Shown here in pieces: positions 51,411 to 61,042 of a DNA stretch of 64,000 bases. The notes under the pieces were generated by a model. That model had not been told where the DNA came from. It did no database searches and was given only the letters and a program-made list of their open reading frames with translations. Source of the stretch: Streptomyces violaceusniger. GTDB lineage: Bacteria; Actinomycetota; Actinomycetes; Streptomycetales; Streptomycetaceae. The number at the start of each line of letters is the position of its first letter. Position 1 is the stretch's first letter. The DNA is taken from assembly GCA_005405945.1 (NCBI GenBank), contig BJHW01000001.1, positions 5,642,001 through 5,706,000 on the forward strand, written 5' to 3'. The translations under genes were made by a program, and so were the position numbers.

Positions 51411-52823
51411 ATGGCACTTCACCAAGGTACTCCCGGCCGACGCGCCCTCGACGAACGCCCCGAGTTCTCCATCAATCCGCTCTACGGCGAGGCCAATCCG
51501 GCCAGCGGAATGGCCGGCAGGCCCCCGCGCCACCGCCTCCCGGACGAGCCGATGGCGCCCACGACGGCGTATCAGTTCGTCCATGACGAGCTGATGCTGG
51601 ACGGCAACGCCCGCCAGAATCTCGCCACGTTCGTCACCACGTGGATGGAGCCGCAGGCGGGCACGCTGATGTCCGACTGCCTCGCCAAGAACATGATCGA
51701 CAAGGATGAGTACCCGCGCACCGCCGAACTGGAGCGGCGGTGCGTGGCGATGCTCGGCCATCTGTGGCACGCGCCCGATCCGGACGCGGTCGTGGGCTGC
51801 TCCACCACGGGGTCGAGCGAGGCGTGCATGCTGGCCGGAATGGCCTTCAAACGGCGCTGGGCCAAGCGGAACCCGGTGAGCTATCCGGCCACCGCCCGCC
51901 CCAATCTGGTCATGGGCACCAATGTCCAGGTGTGCTGGGAGAAGTTCTGCGCCTTCTGGGAGGTGGAGGCGCGGCAGGTGCCCATGGAGGGCGACCGGTT
52001 CCACCTCGATCCCCAGGCCGCCGCCGGGCTGTGCGACGAGAACACCATCGGGGTCGTCGCGGTCCTCGGCTCCACCTTCGACGGCTCCTACGAACCCGTC
52101 GCCGAGGTGTGCCGGGCGCTGGACGACCTCCAGGAGCGCACGGGCCTGGACATCCCGGTGCACGTGGACGGCGCCTCGGGCGCGATGGTCGCGCCGTTCC
52201 TCGACCCGGACCTGGTGTGGGACTTCCAGCTGCCGCGGGTCGCCTCCATCAACACCTCGGGCCACAAGTACGGCCTGGTCTACCCCGGGGTGGGGTGGGC
52301 GCTGTGGCGCTCGCCGGACGCGCTGCCCGAGGAGCTGGTCTTCCGCGTCGACTACCTCGGTGGCGACATGCCCACGTTCTCGCTCAACTTCTCCCGGCCC
52401 GGCTCGCAGGTGGCCGCCCAGTACTACACCTTCGTCCGGCTGGGCCGGGAGGGCTATCGCGCCGTTCAGCAGCGGACCCGCGATGTGGCGCGCTCGCTCG
52501 CCGAGCGGATCGAGGCGTTCGGGGACTTCACCATGCTCAGCCGCGGGGATCAGCTGCCGGTGTTCGCGTTCACCACGGCGGAGGGGATCCGCGACTTCGA
52601 CGTCTACGACGTCTCCCGGCGGCTGCGCGAACGCGGCTGGCTAGTGCCCGCGTACACCTTCCCGCCCAACCGGGAGGACCTGTCCGTCCTGCGGGTGGTG
52701 TGCCGCAACGGCTTCTCGGAGGACCTCGCCGATCTCTTCCTGGACGACCTGGGCTCGCTGCTGCCCGAGCTGCGATCACAGCCCGCGTCCACGGGGAAGG
52801 CCGTCAAGGCGTTCCACCACTGA
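51411..52823 (+). CDS. gadB: Glutamate decarboxylase
   Basis: A 470-residue PLP decarboxylase making GABA from glutamate with proton consumption. Motifs: VGCSTTGSSEACMLAGMAFK, VHVDGASGAMVAPF and the Schiff-base lysine in NTSGHKYGLVYPGVGW. The C-terminus (ASTGKAVKAFHH) is short. The leader has AT-rich DNA (CCTAATTTAACGAAG) directly before the ATG and no clear ribosome site. No antiporter gene (gadC) is beside it. Confidence 0.95.
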   Translation: MALHQGTPGRRALDERPEFSINPLYGEANPASGMAGRPPRHRLPDEPMAPTTAYQFVHDELMLDGNARQNLATFVTTWMEPQAGTLMSDCLAKNMIDKDEYPRTAELERRCVAMLGHLWHAPDPDAVVGCSTTGSSEACMLAGMAFKRRWAKRNPVSYPATARPNLVMGTNVQVCWEKFCAFWEVEARQVPMEGDRFHLDPQAAAGLCDENTIGVVAVLGSTFDGSYEPVAEVCRALDDLQERTGLDIPVHVDGASGAMVAPFLDPDLVWDFQLPRVASINTSGHKYGLVYPGVGWALWRSPDALPEELVFRVDYLGGDMPTFSLNFSRPGSQVAAQYYTFVRLGREGYRAVQQRTRDVARSLAERIEAFGDFTMLSRGDQLPVFAFTTAEGIRDFDVYDVSRRLRERGWLVPAYTFPPNREDLSVLRVVCRNGFSEDLADLFLDDLGSLLPELRSQPASTGKAVKAFHH

Positions 52824-52849
52824 GCCCGGTGTCTCCGATCCTGGGGGCG

Positions 52850-52962
52850 ACGGTGGTCGGGACGTCCGGGCCGGAGGTGACTGTGGTCGGGACGTCCGGG
52901 CCGGGGGTGACTGTGGTCAGGACGTCCGGGCCGGAGGTGACCGTGGTCAGCGCGTCCGGGCG
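52850..52962 (-). repeat. Exactly registered 30-bp tandem repeats at the 3' end of the next gene
   Basis: Units begin at 52861, 52891 and 52921 with GACGTCCGGGCC, differing at a few positions, plus partial units at both ends. The minus-strand stop TGA (52947-52949) lies within one unit. In another minus-strand frame the units encode a decapeptide repeat of GPDVPTTVTS type, open to 52804; if one C is missing near 52972 the protein would continue through the repeats. Confidence 0.88.
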
Positions 52963-54862
52963 GGGGCCCGGAGCAGCTCGGCCCGGCGCCGGACCGCCTC
53001 CAGCGCACCGGGTCTGCGGCCGGGCACCCGGCCCCGCAGCTCGATCAGCAGCGGCGCGAGGGCACCGGCCCTGGCCCGGTCCGCCACGAACTGCCACTGG
53101 TGGTGCGCCCGGTCCACGGCCCCCTCGACCTCGGGGTGCTCGGCCGGTTCCCCGTTGCCCAGCCGCGCGTCGGCCACCGCGAGCCACAGCTCGCAGGCGC
53201 GGGCCGGGTCCCCGGCGATACGGGAGAGATCGGCGCGGACCTCCAGCCAGTGGATCGCCTCGTCGGACCGGGGACCGGCCGTCCGGAGCGCCTCCTGCTC
53301 CCAGGCGGCCGCCATCGAGGCCGCCTCGCTGTGCCGCCCCGCGTTGGCCGCCTCGAATATCGCGGCGTGCGTCGAGGCGAGCGGATCGGCCACGGGCGCC
53401 CACCCGGGCGGCGGGGCGCGGGGGCGTGCGTCGGCTGCGGCGGGTGCACTGATGGGGGCGCCGGTAGGGGGTCGGCGGGGCGGAACGATTCGGGAGGGCC
53501 CGGCGGCATGGGCGGCGGCGTAACCGCCACCGGCCCGGCCGCCCCGGCCTGCCCAGCCCATACGGCCTGCCCGGCCTGCTCGGCCTGCTCGGTCGCCCCG
53601 GCCTGCTCGGGCGGCCCGCTCGATCCGGCTGCCCCGGTCGGTCCGGGTTGCCTGATCGGTCCGCTCGGTCCGGCTGCCCCGGTCGCCCCGGTCTGCCCGG
53701 CTGCCCCAGCCGGCCCGGTCGGCCGGATCTCTCCGGTCTGCCCAGCCGATATGGCCCGCCCACTCGATCCGGCTGCCCCGGCCTGCTCGGGCGGCCCGGC
53801 CTGCTCGGGCGGCCCGCTCAGTCCGGCTGCCCGGGTCTGCCCGGTTGCCCCGGCTTGCACGGCTGCCCCGGTCGGCCGGATCTCCCCGGCATGCCCAGCC
53901 GACATGGCCCGTCCGCTCGCCTCGACCTGCCCGGTCGCCCCGGCCTGCCCGGTCGCCCCGGCCTGCTCGGGCGGCCCGCTCGGTCCGGCTGCCCCGGCCG
54001 GTCCAGTTGCCCCGGTCGGCCCCGCCTGCTCAACCGGCCCCGCCTGCCCAGCCAGCCCAGCCGGTCCGGCCGCCTGCCCAACCGGCCCCGCCTGCCAGGT
54101 CGCCCCGCGCGGTGCGCTCGGCCCGGCCCATGGGGTGGCCTCTGGGCCAGGAGCGGCGTCCGGGGTTGGGTACGGCTCGCCCGGCTCGGCGCCGTCCAGG
54201 AGCAGTTCGGGGCCGGTGCCCAGCCCGGCCTCCAGCACGGCGCGCTGGTGCAGTAGCGCGAGTGGCGGGCGTTCGGCGGCGGCCCGCAGCAGTCCGGCGA
54301 ACGCGCGGCTGTAGTCCGGGGTCGCCGTCTGCCGCTTGGGCGGGGCGGGTGCCACCGTGCCGTAGAGGGTCAGCCCGGCGGCGAGGGCGGACGGGCCGGC
54401 GGTTCGCAGCGGTGGCCAGGCCGTCTCGTCGGCCACCAGGTCGGCGACCACGACGGTGCTGCCCGGCGGGCGCCGGCCGAGCTCGGCGGCCAGCCAGTGC
54501 CAGGGCAGCGCCGTGTAGCGGGCGGTCCTCGGCGTCGTACGGGCCAACGCCAGGTGCGGCAGCCGCTGTTTGGCGTCGAGGGTGAGCTGGCCCGCGAGAT
54601 GGACCAGCACCGGGCCCGGGTGCGCGGCGGCGGTCCGCAGATGCGTCAGCACGGTCTGCGGGTCGACCGGGTCCACGAGTTGGACGACGCTGGCGCCGCC
54701 GGGCGTGCCCAGCAGCGCCGCCGGTGGCACGGCGGCGAGCTGGGGCAGCGCGGCGGCCGCGTCCATCAGTCGCTGTTTGCCGGCCGGACCGGCGGCGAGC
54801 AGCAGGGCGTATCCGGGCCCGCTCACCGTCTCCGCCCCCGTGCCCGACCTGTCGTTCCCCAT
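52947..54862 (-). CDS. Protein with unknown N-terminal fold, collagen-like linker and TPR-like C-terminus; apparent frameshift
   Basis: Residues ~1-230 alternate strands and helices (YALLLAAGPAGKQRLMDAA, VLVHLAGQLTLDAKQRLP, STVVVADLVADE), suggestive of a Rossmann or caspase-like fold without clear catalytic residues. Residues ~250-460 are a Gly-rich GXX-type linker (GATGPAGAAGPSGPPEQAG). After one missing C at 53413-53416 the frame continues as helices of TPR type (AAIFEAANAGRHSEAASMAA, ACELWLAVADARLGNGEP). Start at 54862 (MGNDRSGTG); stop at 52947, or 52804 if a further base is missing. No function recognised. Confidence 0.7.
53480..54110 (-). repeat. Collagen-like repeat region
   Basis: Imperfect 9-bp and longer units encode G-x-x triplets and the recurring blocks SGPPEQAG, AGEIRPTG and SGRAMSAG/SGRAISAG. 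The block (SGRA[MI]SAG.TGEIRPTG) appears twice about 135 bases apart, so the array grew by larger duplications as well as slippage. Glycine periodicity is broken in places, so a true triple helix is uncertain. Confidence 0.8.
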
Positions 54863-54889
54863 ACCTGCACCGTATCCGCAACCGGCGAC

Positions 54890-54955
54890 GACCGGTGGAG
54901 GTGTGACCGGTGGAGGTGTGACCGGCACGGCATGTGGAGGTGTGACCGGCGCGGC
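54890..54955. repeat. GGTGGAGGTGTGACC tandem repeats upstream of the collagen-like gene
   Basis: Three copies of TGGAGGTGTGACCGG at about 54894, 54909 and 54934 in the 114-base gap between the ABC permease stop and the collagen-like gene start. On the minus strand they lie 30-95 bases upstream of that start, where a promoter or operator would be. Confidence 0.75.
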
Positions 54956-54976
54956 ATCCGGATCCGGGGGCCGCCG

Positions 54977-55758
54977 TCAGCGGCTGAGCCTCCCGTAACT
55001 CCGCACCGCGATCGGGAGGAAGACCGCGATCAGCGCCAGCGGCCAGCAGACGGAGAGGAGTTGGGCGTGGTCCGCGGCCCAGGAGTCACCACCGCCGCCG
55101 GGGCCGCCGAACAGCTCGCGGATCGCGGTGGCCGTCGCCGACATCGGGTTCCAGACCGCGAGGGCGCCGAGCCAGCCGGGCATGGTCTCGGGCGAGGAGA
55201 AGACGTTGGAGAGGAAGCCCACAGGCCAGACCAGGATCTGTACGGCCTGCACCATCTCCGGGCGTCCGGCGGCCATGCCCAGGAAGATGCCGAGCCATAG
55301 CATCGCGAAGCGCAGCCACAGCAGCAGCCCGACGGCGAGCAGCGCGTCGCCGGGCCCGCCGTGCCAGCGCCAGCCCATCGCGAGCCCGGCCCCGAGGAGG
55401 ACGAGCAGCCCGAGCGCCGACTGGAGCATGTCCAGCACACTGCGCCCGACCAGGACCGCCGAGCGGGCCATCGGCATCGAGCGGAAGCGGTCGATGACGC
55501 CCTTGTTGAGGTCCTGGGTGATGGCGAGCATCGTCCCCTCGAGGCCGAACACCATGGTGAGCGCGAACGTGCCCGGCACCAGGTACTCCTTGTAGTCGCC
55601 GCCGCCCGGGACGGTCATCCCGCCGCCGAGGAAGTAGGCGAACATCACCAGCATCATCACCGGGAAGACCAGCTGGACGGCCACCTGGACGGGCTGCCGG
55701 GTCCAGTGCGCGAGTCCGCGGCGGGTCATGGTCCAGGAGTCGATGAGGGTCGCGGTTG

Positions 55759-55762
<4 letters not shown>
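54977..55762 (-). CDS. ABC-2 type transporter permease (DrrB-like)
   Basis: A 261-residue membrane subunit with six hydrophobic segments: VQLVFPVMMLVMFAYFLGGG, YLVPGTFALTMVFGLEG, ALGLLVLLGAGLAMGW, LWLRFAMLWLGIFLGMAAG, WPLALIAVFLPIAV. With the ATPase overlapping its start (ATGA) it forms a drug or lipid exporter of the daunorubicin-resistance type. Substrate unknown. Confidence 0.93.
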
Positions 55763-56772
<1,010 letters not shown>

Positions 56773-56810
56773 GGTCTTCCCCTCTCCCTCGTGACCCTTC
56801 TCCGCGCCAT

Positions 56811-56828
56811 GTAGTCAAGTTTGACTAC
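56811..56828. promoter_or_regulatory. PadR-type operator 1
   Basis: GTAGTCAA-GT-TTGACTAC, a perfect 8-base dyad, 39 bases upstream of the ABC ATPase start. A second similar dyad lies 50 bases further upstream. The PadR regulator gene next door is the likely binder. Confidence 0.7.
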
Positions 56829-56860
56829 GCACGCCGGAAACGTACTGCCCGAACCCCGGC

Positions 56861-56876
56861 TAGTCAAACTTGATTA
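56861..56876. promoter_or_regulatory. PadR-type operator 2 overlapping a -35 element
   Basis: TAGTCAA-AC-TTGATTA, one mismatch from the first dyad. On the minus strand it overlaps TTGACT, which is followed after 17 bases by TACGTT, a plausible promoter for the ABC genes; repressor binding here would block it. Confidence 0.65.
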
Positions 56877-56922
56877 ACACACGCGACCGCCGTCATCCGT
56901 CCTCAGTCGGCAGGGTGGTGGC

Positions 56923-57552
56923 TCAGTCCGCGCCGGGCGCGGCGTACGGATTGGTAACGCCTTCCGGCAGCACATCCACCGAGCGCTCCCCCTCGCCCGC
57001 CATCACATACGCCCCGCCCTCGAGCCGCTCGATCAGCCCACGGGTCCACTCCGCCCCGCTGTCCGCGGAGTGCACCCAGAACTTCATGATCTCGCCGATA
57101 TGGCCCCACTCCTCGGGGGTGCCGCCCGGTGGCGTCCAGTGCCGGGTCACCTCGGCCCGCCACTCCTCCAGCGCCGCCACCCGCCGCTTGAGCAGGGCGA
57201 TCGCCTCGTCCCGTGGCAGGTCCACGATGAAACCCACCCCGGCCGTCAGCTCGTCGATCTTCTGGTCATGGCGCAGCAGTGCCTCCCGCAGCAGCCGGAA
57301 GTACTCCTCCTCGCCCGCCTCGGTCAGCTCGTACTCGGTCCGCGGCGGCCCGCCGACCGTGCTCGGCGCGACGTCGTGCGCGCGCATCAGCCCCTGCTTC
57401 GCCATCTGCTTGAGCGCGTGGTAGATGGACCCGGGTTTGGCGTTGGACCACTCGTGCGCGCCCCAGAACTCCAGGTCGTTACGGACCTGATAGCCGTGCG
57501 CCCGCCCGTGCTGGCGCACGGCCCCCAACACCAGCAGCCGGATCGCTGACAT
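56923..57552 (-). CDS. PadR-family transcriptional regulator
   Basis: A 209-residue regulator: winged helix with LLVLGAVRQHGRAHGYQVRN and KPGSIYHALKQMAKQGLM, then the C-terminal PadR effector domain (ALLKRRVAALEEWRAEVTRH). PadR proteins are repressors released by small aromatics or drugs. Same strand as and 150 bases upstream of the exporter genes, whose promoter carries the dyads above. ATG at 57552. Confidence 0.92.
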   Translation of the reverse strand: MSAIRLLVLGAVRQHGRAHGYQVRNDLEFWGAHEWSNAKPGSIYHALKQMAKQGLMRAHDVAPSTVGGPPRTEYELTEAGEEEYFRLLREALLRHDQKIDELTAGVGFIVDLPRDEAIALLKRRVAALEEWRAEVTRHWTPPGGTPEEWGHIGEIMKFWVHSADSGAEWTRGLIERLEGGAYVMAGEGERSVDVLPEGVTNPYAAPGAD

Positions 57553-57622
57553 CGCCCGCTCGTCTCCATCCTGGTCCCGCACCCCGCGATGACCAGGCTA
57601 GGGGGTCGGCGGGCCGGGCGGA

Positions 57623-58198
57623 TCACCGCTCCAGGACCGACCAGTCGGGCTCCGGCATCGCCCCCGTCTCGAAGACGAGGTCGAAGGCGCCCTTGCCGTC
57701 GATCGTCTCGCGGATGACGTCGGCGTGGCCGGCGTGCCGGGCGACTTCCTCGATCAGGTGGAGGAGTGCATAGCGCCAGGTGCGGGTGCCGCCCTCGTCC
57801 CAGGGGTACCGAGGCTGCTCGTACGTCACATCAAGAGAGGGCAGGGCCAGGACTGCCGCCTCGGTCTCCTTGGCCGCCTCCTCGTAGAGGGCAAGGAGCG
57901 CTTCGACCGTCTCGCCCTCGTCGGGCACGAAGCTGTTCTCCCACTCCGCCATCTGCTCGTTGAAGGGCTTCGGCTCCCCCGCCTTCCCCTGGAGCACCTG
58001 AAGCCAGCCGCGCTCGCCCACAGCCACATGCTTGAGCACGCCTGCCAGCGACAGCGCGCTCGCGCTGGGAGTGGAGCGGGCCTGCTCCTCGGTGAGGCCG
58101 TACACCGCACGCCGGATGGCGCCGCGCTGCGCGTCCATGTACGCGAGCAGCGCGTCGCACTCGGTGCCGCACGCTTCGGGGTTCACGACTACGGGCAT
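57623..58198 (-). CDS. DinB/DUF664-family protein
   Basis: A 191-residue four-helix DinB-like protein: CDALLAYMDAQRGAIRRAVY, SLAGVLKHVAVGERGWLQVL (first metal His) and LLHLIEEVARHAGHADVIRE (other His residues), so the three-His metal site is intact. The family includes thiol-S-transferases using mycothiol or bacillithiol; the reaction here is unknown. ATG at 58198 with GAGGTGG upstream. Confidence 0.88.
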   Translation of the reverse strand: MPVVVNPEACGTECDALLAYMDAQRGAIRRAVYGLTEEQARSTPSASALSLAGVLKHVAVGERGWLQVLQGKAGEPKPFNEQMAEWENSFVPDEGETVEALLALYEEAAKETEAAVLALPSLDVTYEQPRYPWDEGGTRTWRYALLHLIEEVARHAGHADVIRETIDGKGAFDLVFETGAMPEPDWSVLER

Positions 58199-58326
58199 GG
58201 CCGCCACCTCTCATCTGGAGGGCGCCCGGGTCCGGCGCCCTTCGATGAACCCCACGTTAGGAAGGCTTGCGGTCAGCTTCTGTCCGCGAGCCCGCCGGGC
58301 GGCGCCTCAGCCCGCCGGGCGGCGCC

Positions 58327-59784
58327 TCAGAACGGGAACTGGCTCCGGCCGTGCTGGATGGAGATCCACTTGGTGGTGGTGAAGTCCTCGATCATCGACT
58401 CCCCGTTGAGCCGCCCGAGGCCGGAGTGCTTCTCCCCGCCGAACGGCACGATCGGCTCGTCGTGGACCGTGCTGTCGTTCACATGGATCATGCCGGTGTG
58501 GATCCGCCGGGCGAACCGCACCCCGCGCTCGATGTCGGCGGTGTGCACGGCCCCGCTGAGCCCGTAGTCGGTGTCATTGGCGATCCGTACGGCCTCGTCG
58601 TCGCCGTCGAACGGAATCAGCGTCACCACCGGGCCGAAGACCTCCTGGCCGAGGATCGCCGAGCCCTCCGGGACCCCGCTGAGCACGGTCGGCCCCATCA
58701 GGGTGCCCTCGGTCCGCCCGCGCACCAGCGCGGTGGCGCCATCGGCGATCGTCTGGTCGACGAGCTGGGTGATCGCCTCGGCCTGGCCCTCGTTGATCAG
58801 CGGGCCGATGTGGGTGGTGGGGTCGACCGGATCGCCCACCTTCAGCGTCTCCACCTTGGCCACGAACTTCCTCGTGAACTCACCCTCGACCGCCCGATCC
58901 ACCAGCACCCGGTTGGCCGCCATGCAGACCTGCCCCTGGTGGACGAAGCGGCTGAAGACGGCCGCGTCCACCGCGTAGTCCAGGTCGGCGTCGTCCAGCA
59001 CGACCAGCGCGCTGTTGCCGCCCAGCTCCAGGACCGTGCGCTTGAAGTGGGATGCGGCCACGGTGGCGACGTGCCGGCCGACCTTGTCCGAGCCGGTGAA
59101 GGAGATCACCTTCGGTATGGGGTGCTCGATCAGGGCGTCGCCGATCTCCGCGATGTCGGTGACCACGACATTGAGCAGCCCGGCGGGCAGCCCCGCCTCC
59201 TCGAAGATCTTGGCGACCAGACCGCCACCGCAGACCGGGGTGTTCTGGTGCGGCTTGAGGACGACGGCGTTGCCGAGGGCCAGCGCGGGGGCGACCGACT
59301 TCAGCGACAGCAGGAAGGGGAAGTTGAACGGGCTGATGACGCCGACCACGCCCACCGGCAGCCGGTAGAGGCGGTTCTCCTTGCCGTCCACCGGCGACGG
59401 CAGGATGCGGCCCTCGGGCCGCAGCGCCAGCTGGATCGCCTCGCGCAGGAACTCCTTGGCGAGGTGCAGCTCGAAGCCCGCCTTCACATGGGTTCCGCCG
59501 CACTCCGCGATGATCGTCTCGGTGAGCTCCTTCTCGCGGTCCTCGATGATCCGCAGCGCCCGCTCGAACACCGCCCGCCGGGCGTAGGGGTTGGTGGCGC
59601 CCCACTCCGGCTGCGCCCGCTCGGCCGCCCGGTAGGCCAGGTCCACCTCCTCTACGGTCGCCACGGTGATGGAGGCCAGCTTCTCCCCGTTGTAGGGGTT
59701 GAAGTCGACGATGTCCCAGGAACCGCTTCCGCCGCGCCACTCACCGTCGATGAACTGAAGGGCCAATTCGGAGAAGTAGGACAT
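58327..59784 (-). CDS. Aldehyde dehydrogenase family protein
   Basis: A 485-residue NAD(P)-dependent dehydrogenase. Catalytic Cys is in HQGQVCMAANRV, the general base Glu in VLELGGNSALVV, the coenzyme loop FTGSDKVGRHVA and the N-terminal NFPFLLSLKSVAPALALGNA. The similarity is to the benzaldehyde/vanillin-dehydrogenase branch, as far as can be judged by eye. ATG at 59784. No degradation genes surround it, so the aldehyde is unknown. Confidence 0.93.
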   Translation of the reverse strand: MSYFSELALQFIDGEWRGGSGSWDIVDFNPYNGEKLASITVATVEEVDLAYRAAERAQPEWGATNPYARRAVFERALRIIEDREKELTETIIAECGGTHVKAGFELHLAKEFLREAIQLALRPEGRILPSPVDGKENRLYRLPVGVVGVISPFNFPFLLSLKSVAPALALGNAVVLKPHQNTPVCGGGLVAKIFEEAGLPAGLLNVVVTDIAEIGDALIEHPIPKVISFTGSDKVGRHVATVAASHFKRTVLELGGNSALVVLDDADLDYAVDAAVFSRFVHQGQVCMAANRVLVDRAVEGEFTRKFVAKVETLKVGDPVDPTTHIGPLINEGQAEAITQLVDQTIADGATALVRGRTEGTLMGPTVLSGVPEGSAILGQEVFGPVVTLIPFDGDDEAVRIANDTDYGLSGAVHTADIERGVRFARRIHTGMIHVNDSTVHDEPIVPFGGEKHSGLGRLNGESMIEDFTTTKWISIQHGRSQFPF

Positions 59785-59873
59785 GCCATCCCTATCTGCA
59801 GGACGCGGTGCCGGTCCCCGACAGCCGCGCACGTGTGGGGGTATTCCTGACAGAACGTCATCCTACTGATGGG

Positions 59874-60737
59874 TCAGGCATCGCGGAGGAGGCCCCGGAG
59901 CAGATCCCGGCTCCCCTCGGGAGAGAGGCTGTCCGCGCCGAGCCGCTCCAACACCCGCTCGTAGTGGGAGACTTCATCACGCTTGTCCAGGTAGAGCGCG
60001 CTGGTGAGCTGCTCCAGATAGACGACGTCGGGGAGGTCGGACTCCGGGAAGCGCAGCCGGGTGAACGCCCCGCTCTCCCCCGCGTGCCCGCCGAAGGAGA
60101 ACGGCATCACCTGCAGCGTCACGTGTCGATACTCGGAGACCGTGATCAGATGGCGCAACTGGGCGGTCATCACGCCGCGCCCGCCGTACGGGCGGTGCAG
60201 CGCGGCCTCGTCCAGGATCACGTGGAACTCCGGGGCGCGCTCGGATACCAGCAGCTTCTGCCGCTCCAGCCGCAGCGCCACCCGCCGGTCCACCTCGTCG
60301 GAGCAGGCGTGCGGCTGACCGCGGGTGACCACGGCGTGGGCGTAGCCCTCGGTCTGGAGCAGACCGTGGACGAACTGGACCTCGTAGCAGGCGATATCGG
60401 AGGCGGCGCCCTCCAGCCCGACATAGGTCTGGAACCAGCCGGGAAGCACATCGCCGTAGCTGTGCCACCACCCGGCGACATTGGCCTCGCGGGCGAGCCC
60501 GAGCAGTGCCGCGCGCTCCGCGTCGTCGGTGACTCCGTACAGCGTCAGCAGATCCTCGACGTCCCGCGCCTTGAAGCTCACCCGGCCCAACTCCATCCGG
60601 CTGATCTTGGATTCGGAGGCCCGGATCGAATAGCCCGCCGCCTCGCGGGTGATGCCGCGGTCCTCGCGCAACCGCCTGAGTTGAGAGCCCAGGAGGATGC
60701 GGCGCACCACCGATCCACTCGACTCGCCTGCGGCCAT
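59874..60737 (-). CDS. XRE-family regulator with DUF5753
   Basis: A 287-residue regulator: helix-turn-helix at ~18-70 (LGSQLRRLREDRGITREAAG, SESKISRMELGRVSFKARDV), then DUF5753 (GWFQTYVGLEGAASDIACYE, FVHGLLQTEGYAHAV, RLERQKLL, HVILDEAALHRPYGGRGV). Same class as the regulator at the left edge. Divergent from an RsbW-like ATPase, and a DUF397 gene lies about 2 kb further right; such trios include WhiJ-like developmental regulators. The 305-base gap to the ATPase holds the element at 60922. Confidence 0.93.
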   Translation of the reverse strand: MAAGESSGSVVRRILLGSQLRRLREDRGITREAAGYSIRASESKISRMELGRVSFKARDVEDLLTLYGVTDDAERAALLGLAREANVAGWWHSYGDVLPGWFQTYVGLEGAASDIACYEVQFVHGLLQTEGYAHAVVTRGQPHACSDEVDRRVALRLERQKLLVSERAPEFHVILDEAALHRPYGGRGVMTAQLRHLITVSEYRHVTLQVMPFSFGGHAGESGAFTRLRFPESDLPDVVYLEQLTSALYLDKRDEVSHYERVLERLGADSLSPEGSRDLLRGLLRDA

Positions 60738-60921
60738 TTCCGCGATCCTCCCTGTACGGAAAGCATCCTTGCGAACGGCGCCCCCGCAGCCCCTGAGGGC
60801 GAAGTCTGCCACTGTTCGGGCTTCACGCCGTAGGCACGTCGTTACTCAACCCGATGATGTACGCCAGTGTACGGAGTCAGAAATCACAGTAAAACCGATC
60901 GGATCGGACCAACTGGTCCGC

Positions 60922-60948
60922 GTGCACGTGCATTTGCCCTTGCATCTG
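60922..60948 (+). promoter_or_regulatory. Element GTGCACGTGCAT-N7-TGCATCTG, copy 1
   Basis: GTGCACGTGCAT (60922-60933) and TGCATCTG (60941-60948) are separated by seven bases, 95 bases upstream of the ATPase start. An element with the same two words and identical spacing precedes the DUF397 gene (63236-63210, minus strand). Further TGCGCA/CACGTGC words follow at 60974-60985. Probably the binding site of the adjacent DUF5753 regulator. The rest of 60738-61042 shows no gene. Confidence 0.65.
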
Positions 60949-61042
60949 ACGTGCGCATTCGGAACCATAGGGTGTGCGCACGTGCTAGCTCGTACGAAAT
61001 CTGGCCAGAGTTCGTCACGGCCACGGATGCAGGAGTGCTCGC

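Noticed and set aside
53480..54110. Real plus-strand proline/arginine-rich proteins across the collagen-like region
   Set aside because: These are frame shadows of GC-rich repeats; the minus-strand frame has the coherent N-terminal and C-terminal domains.
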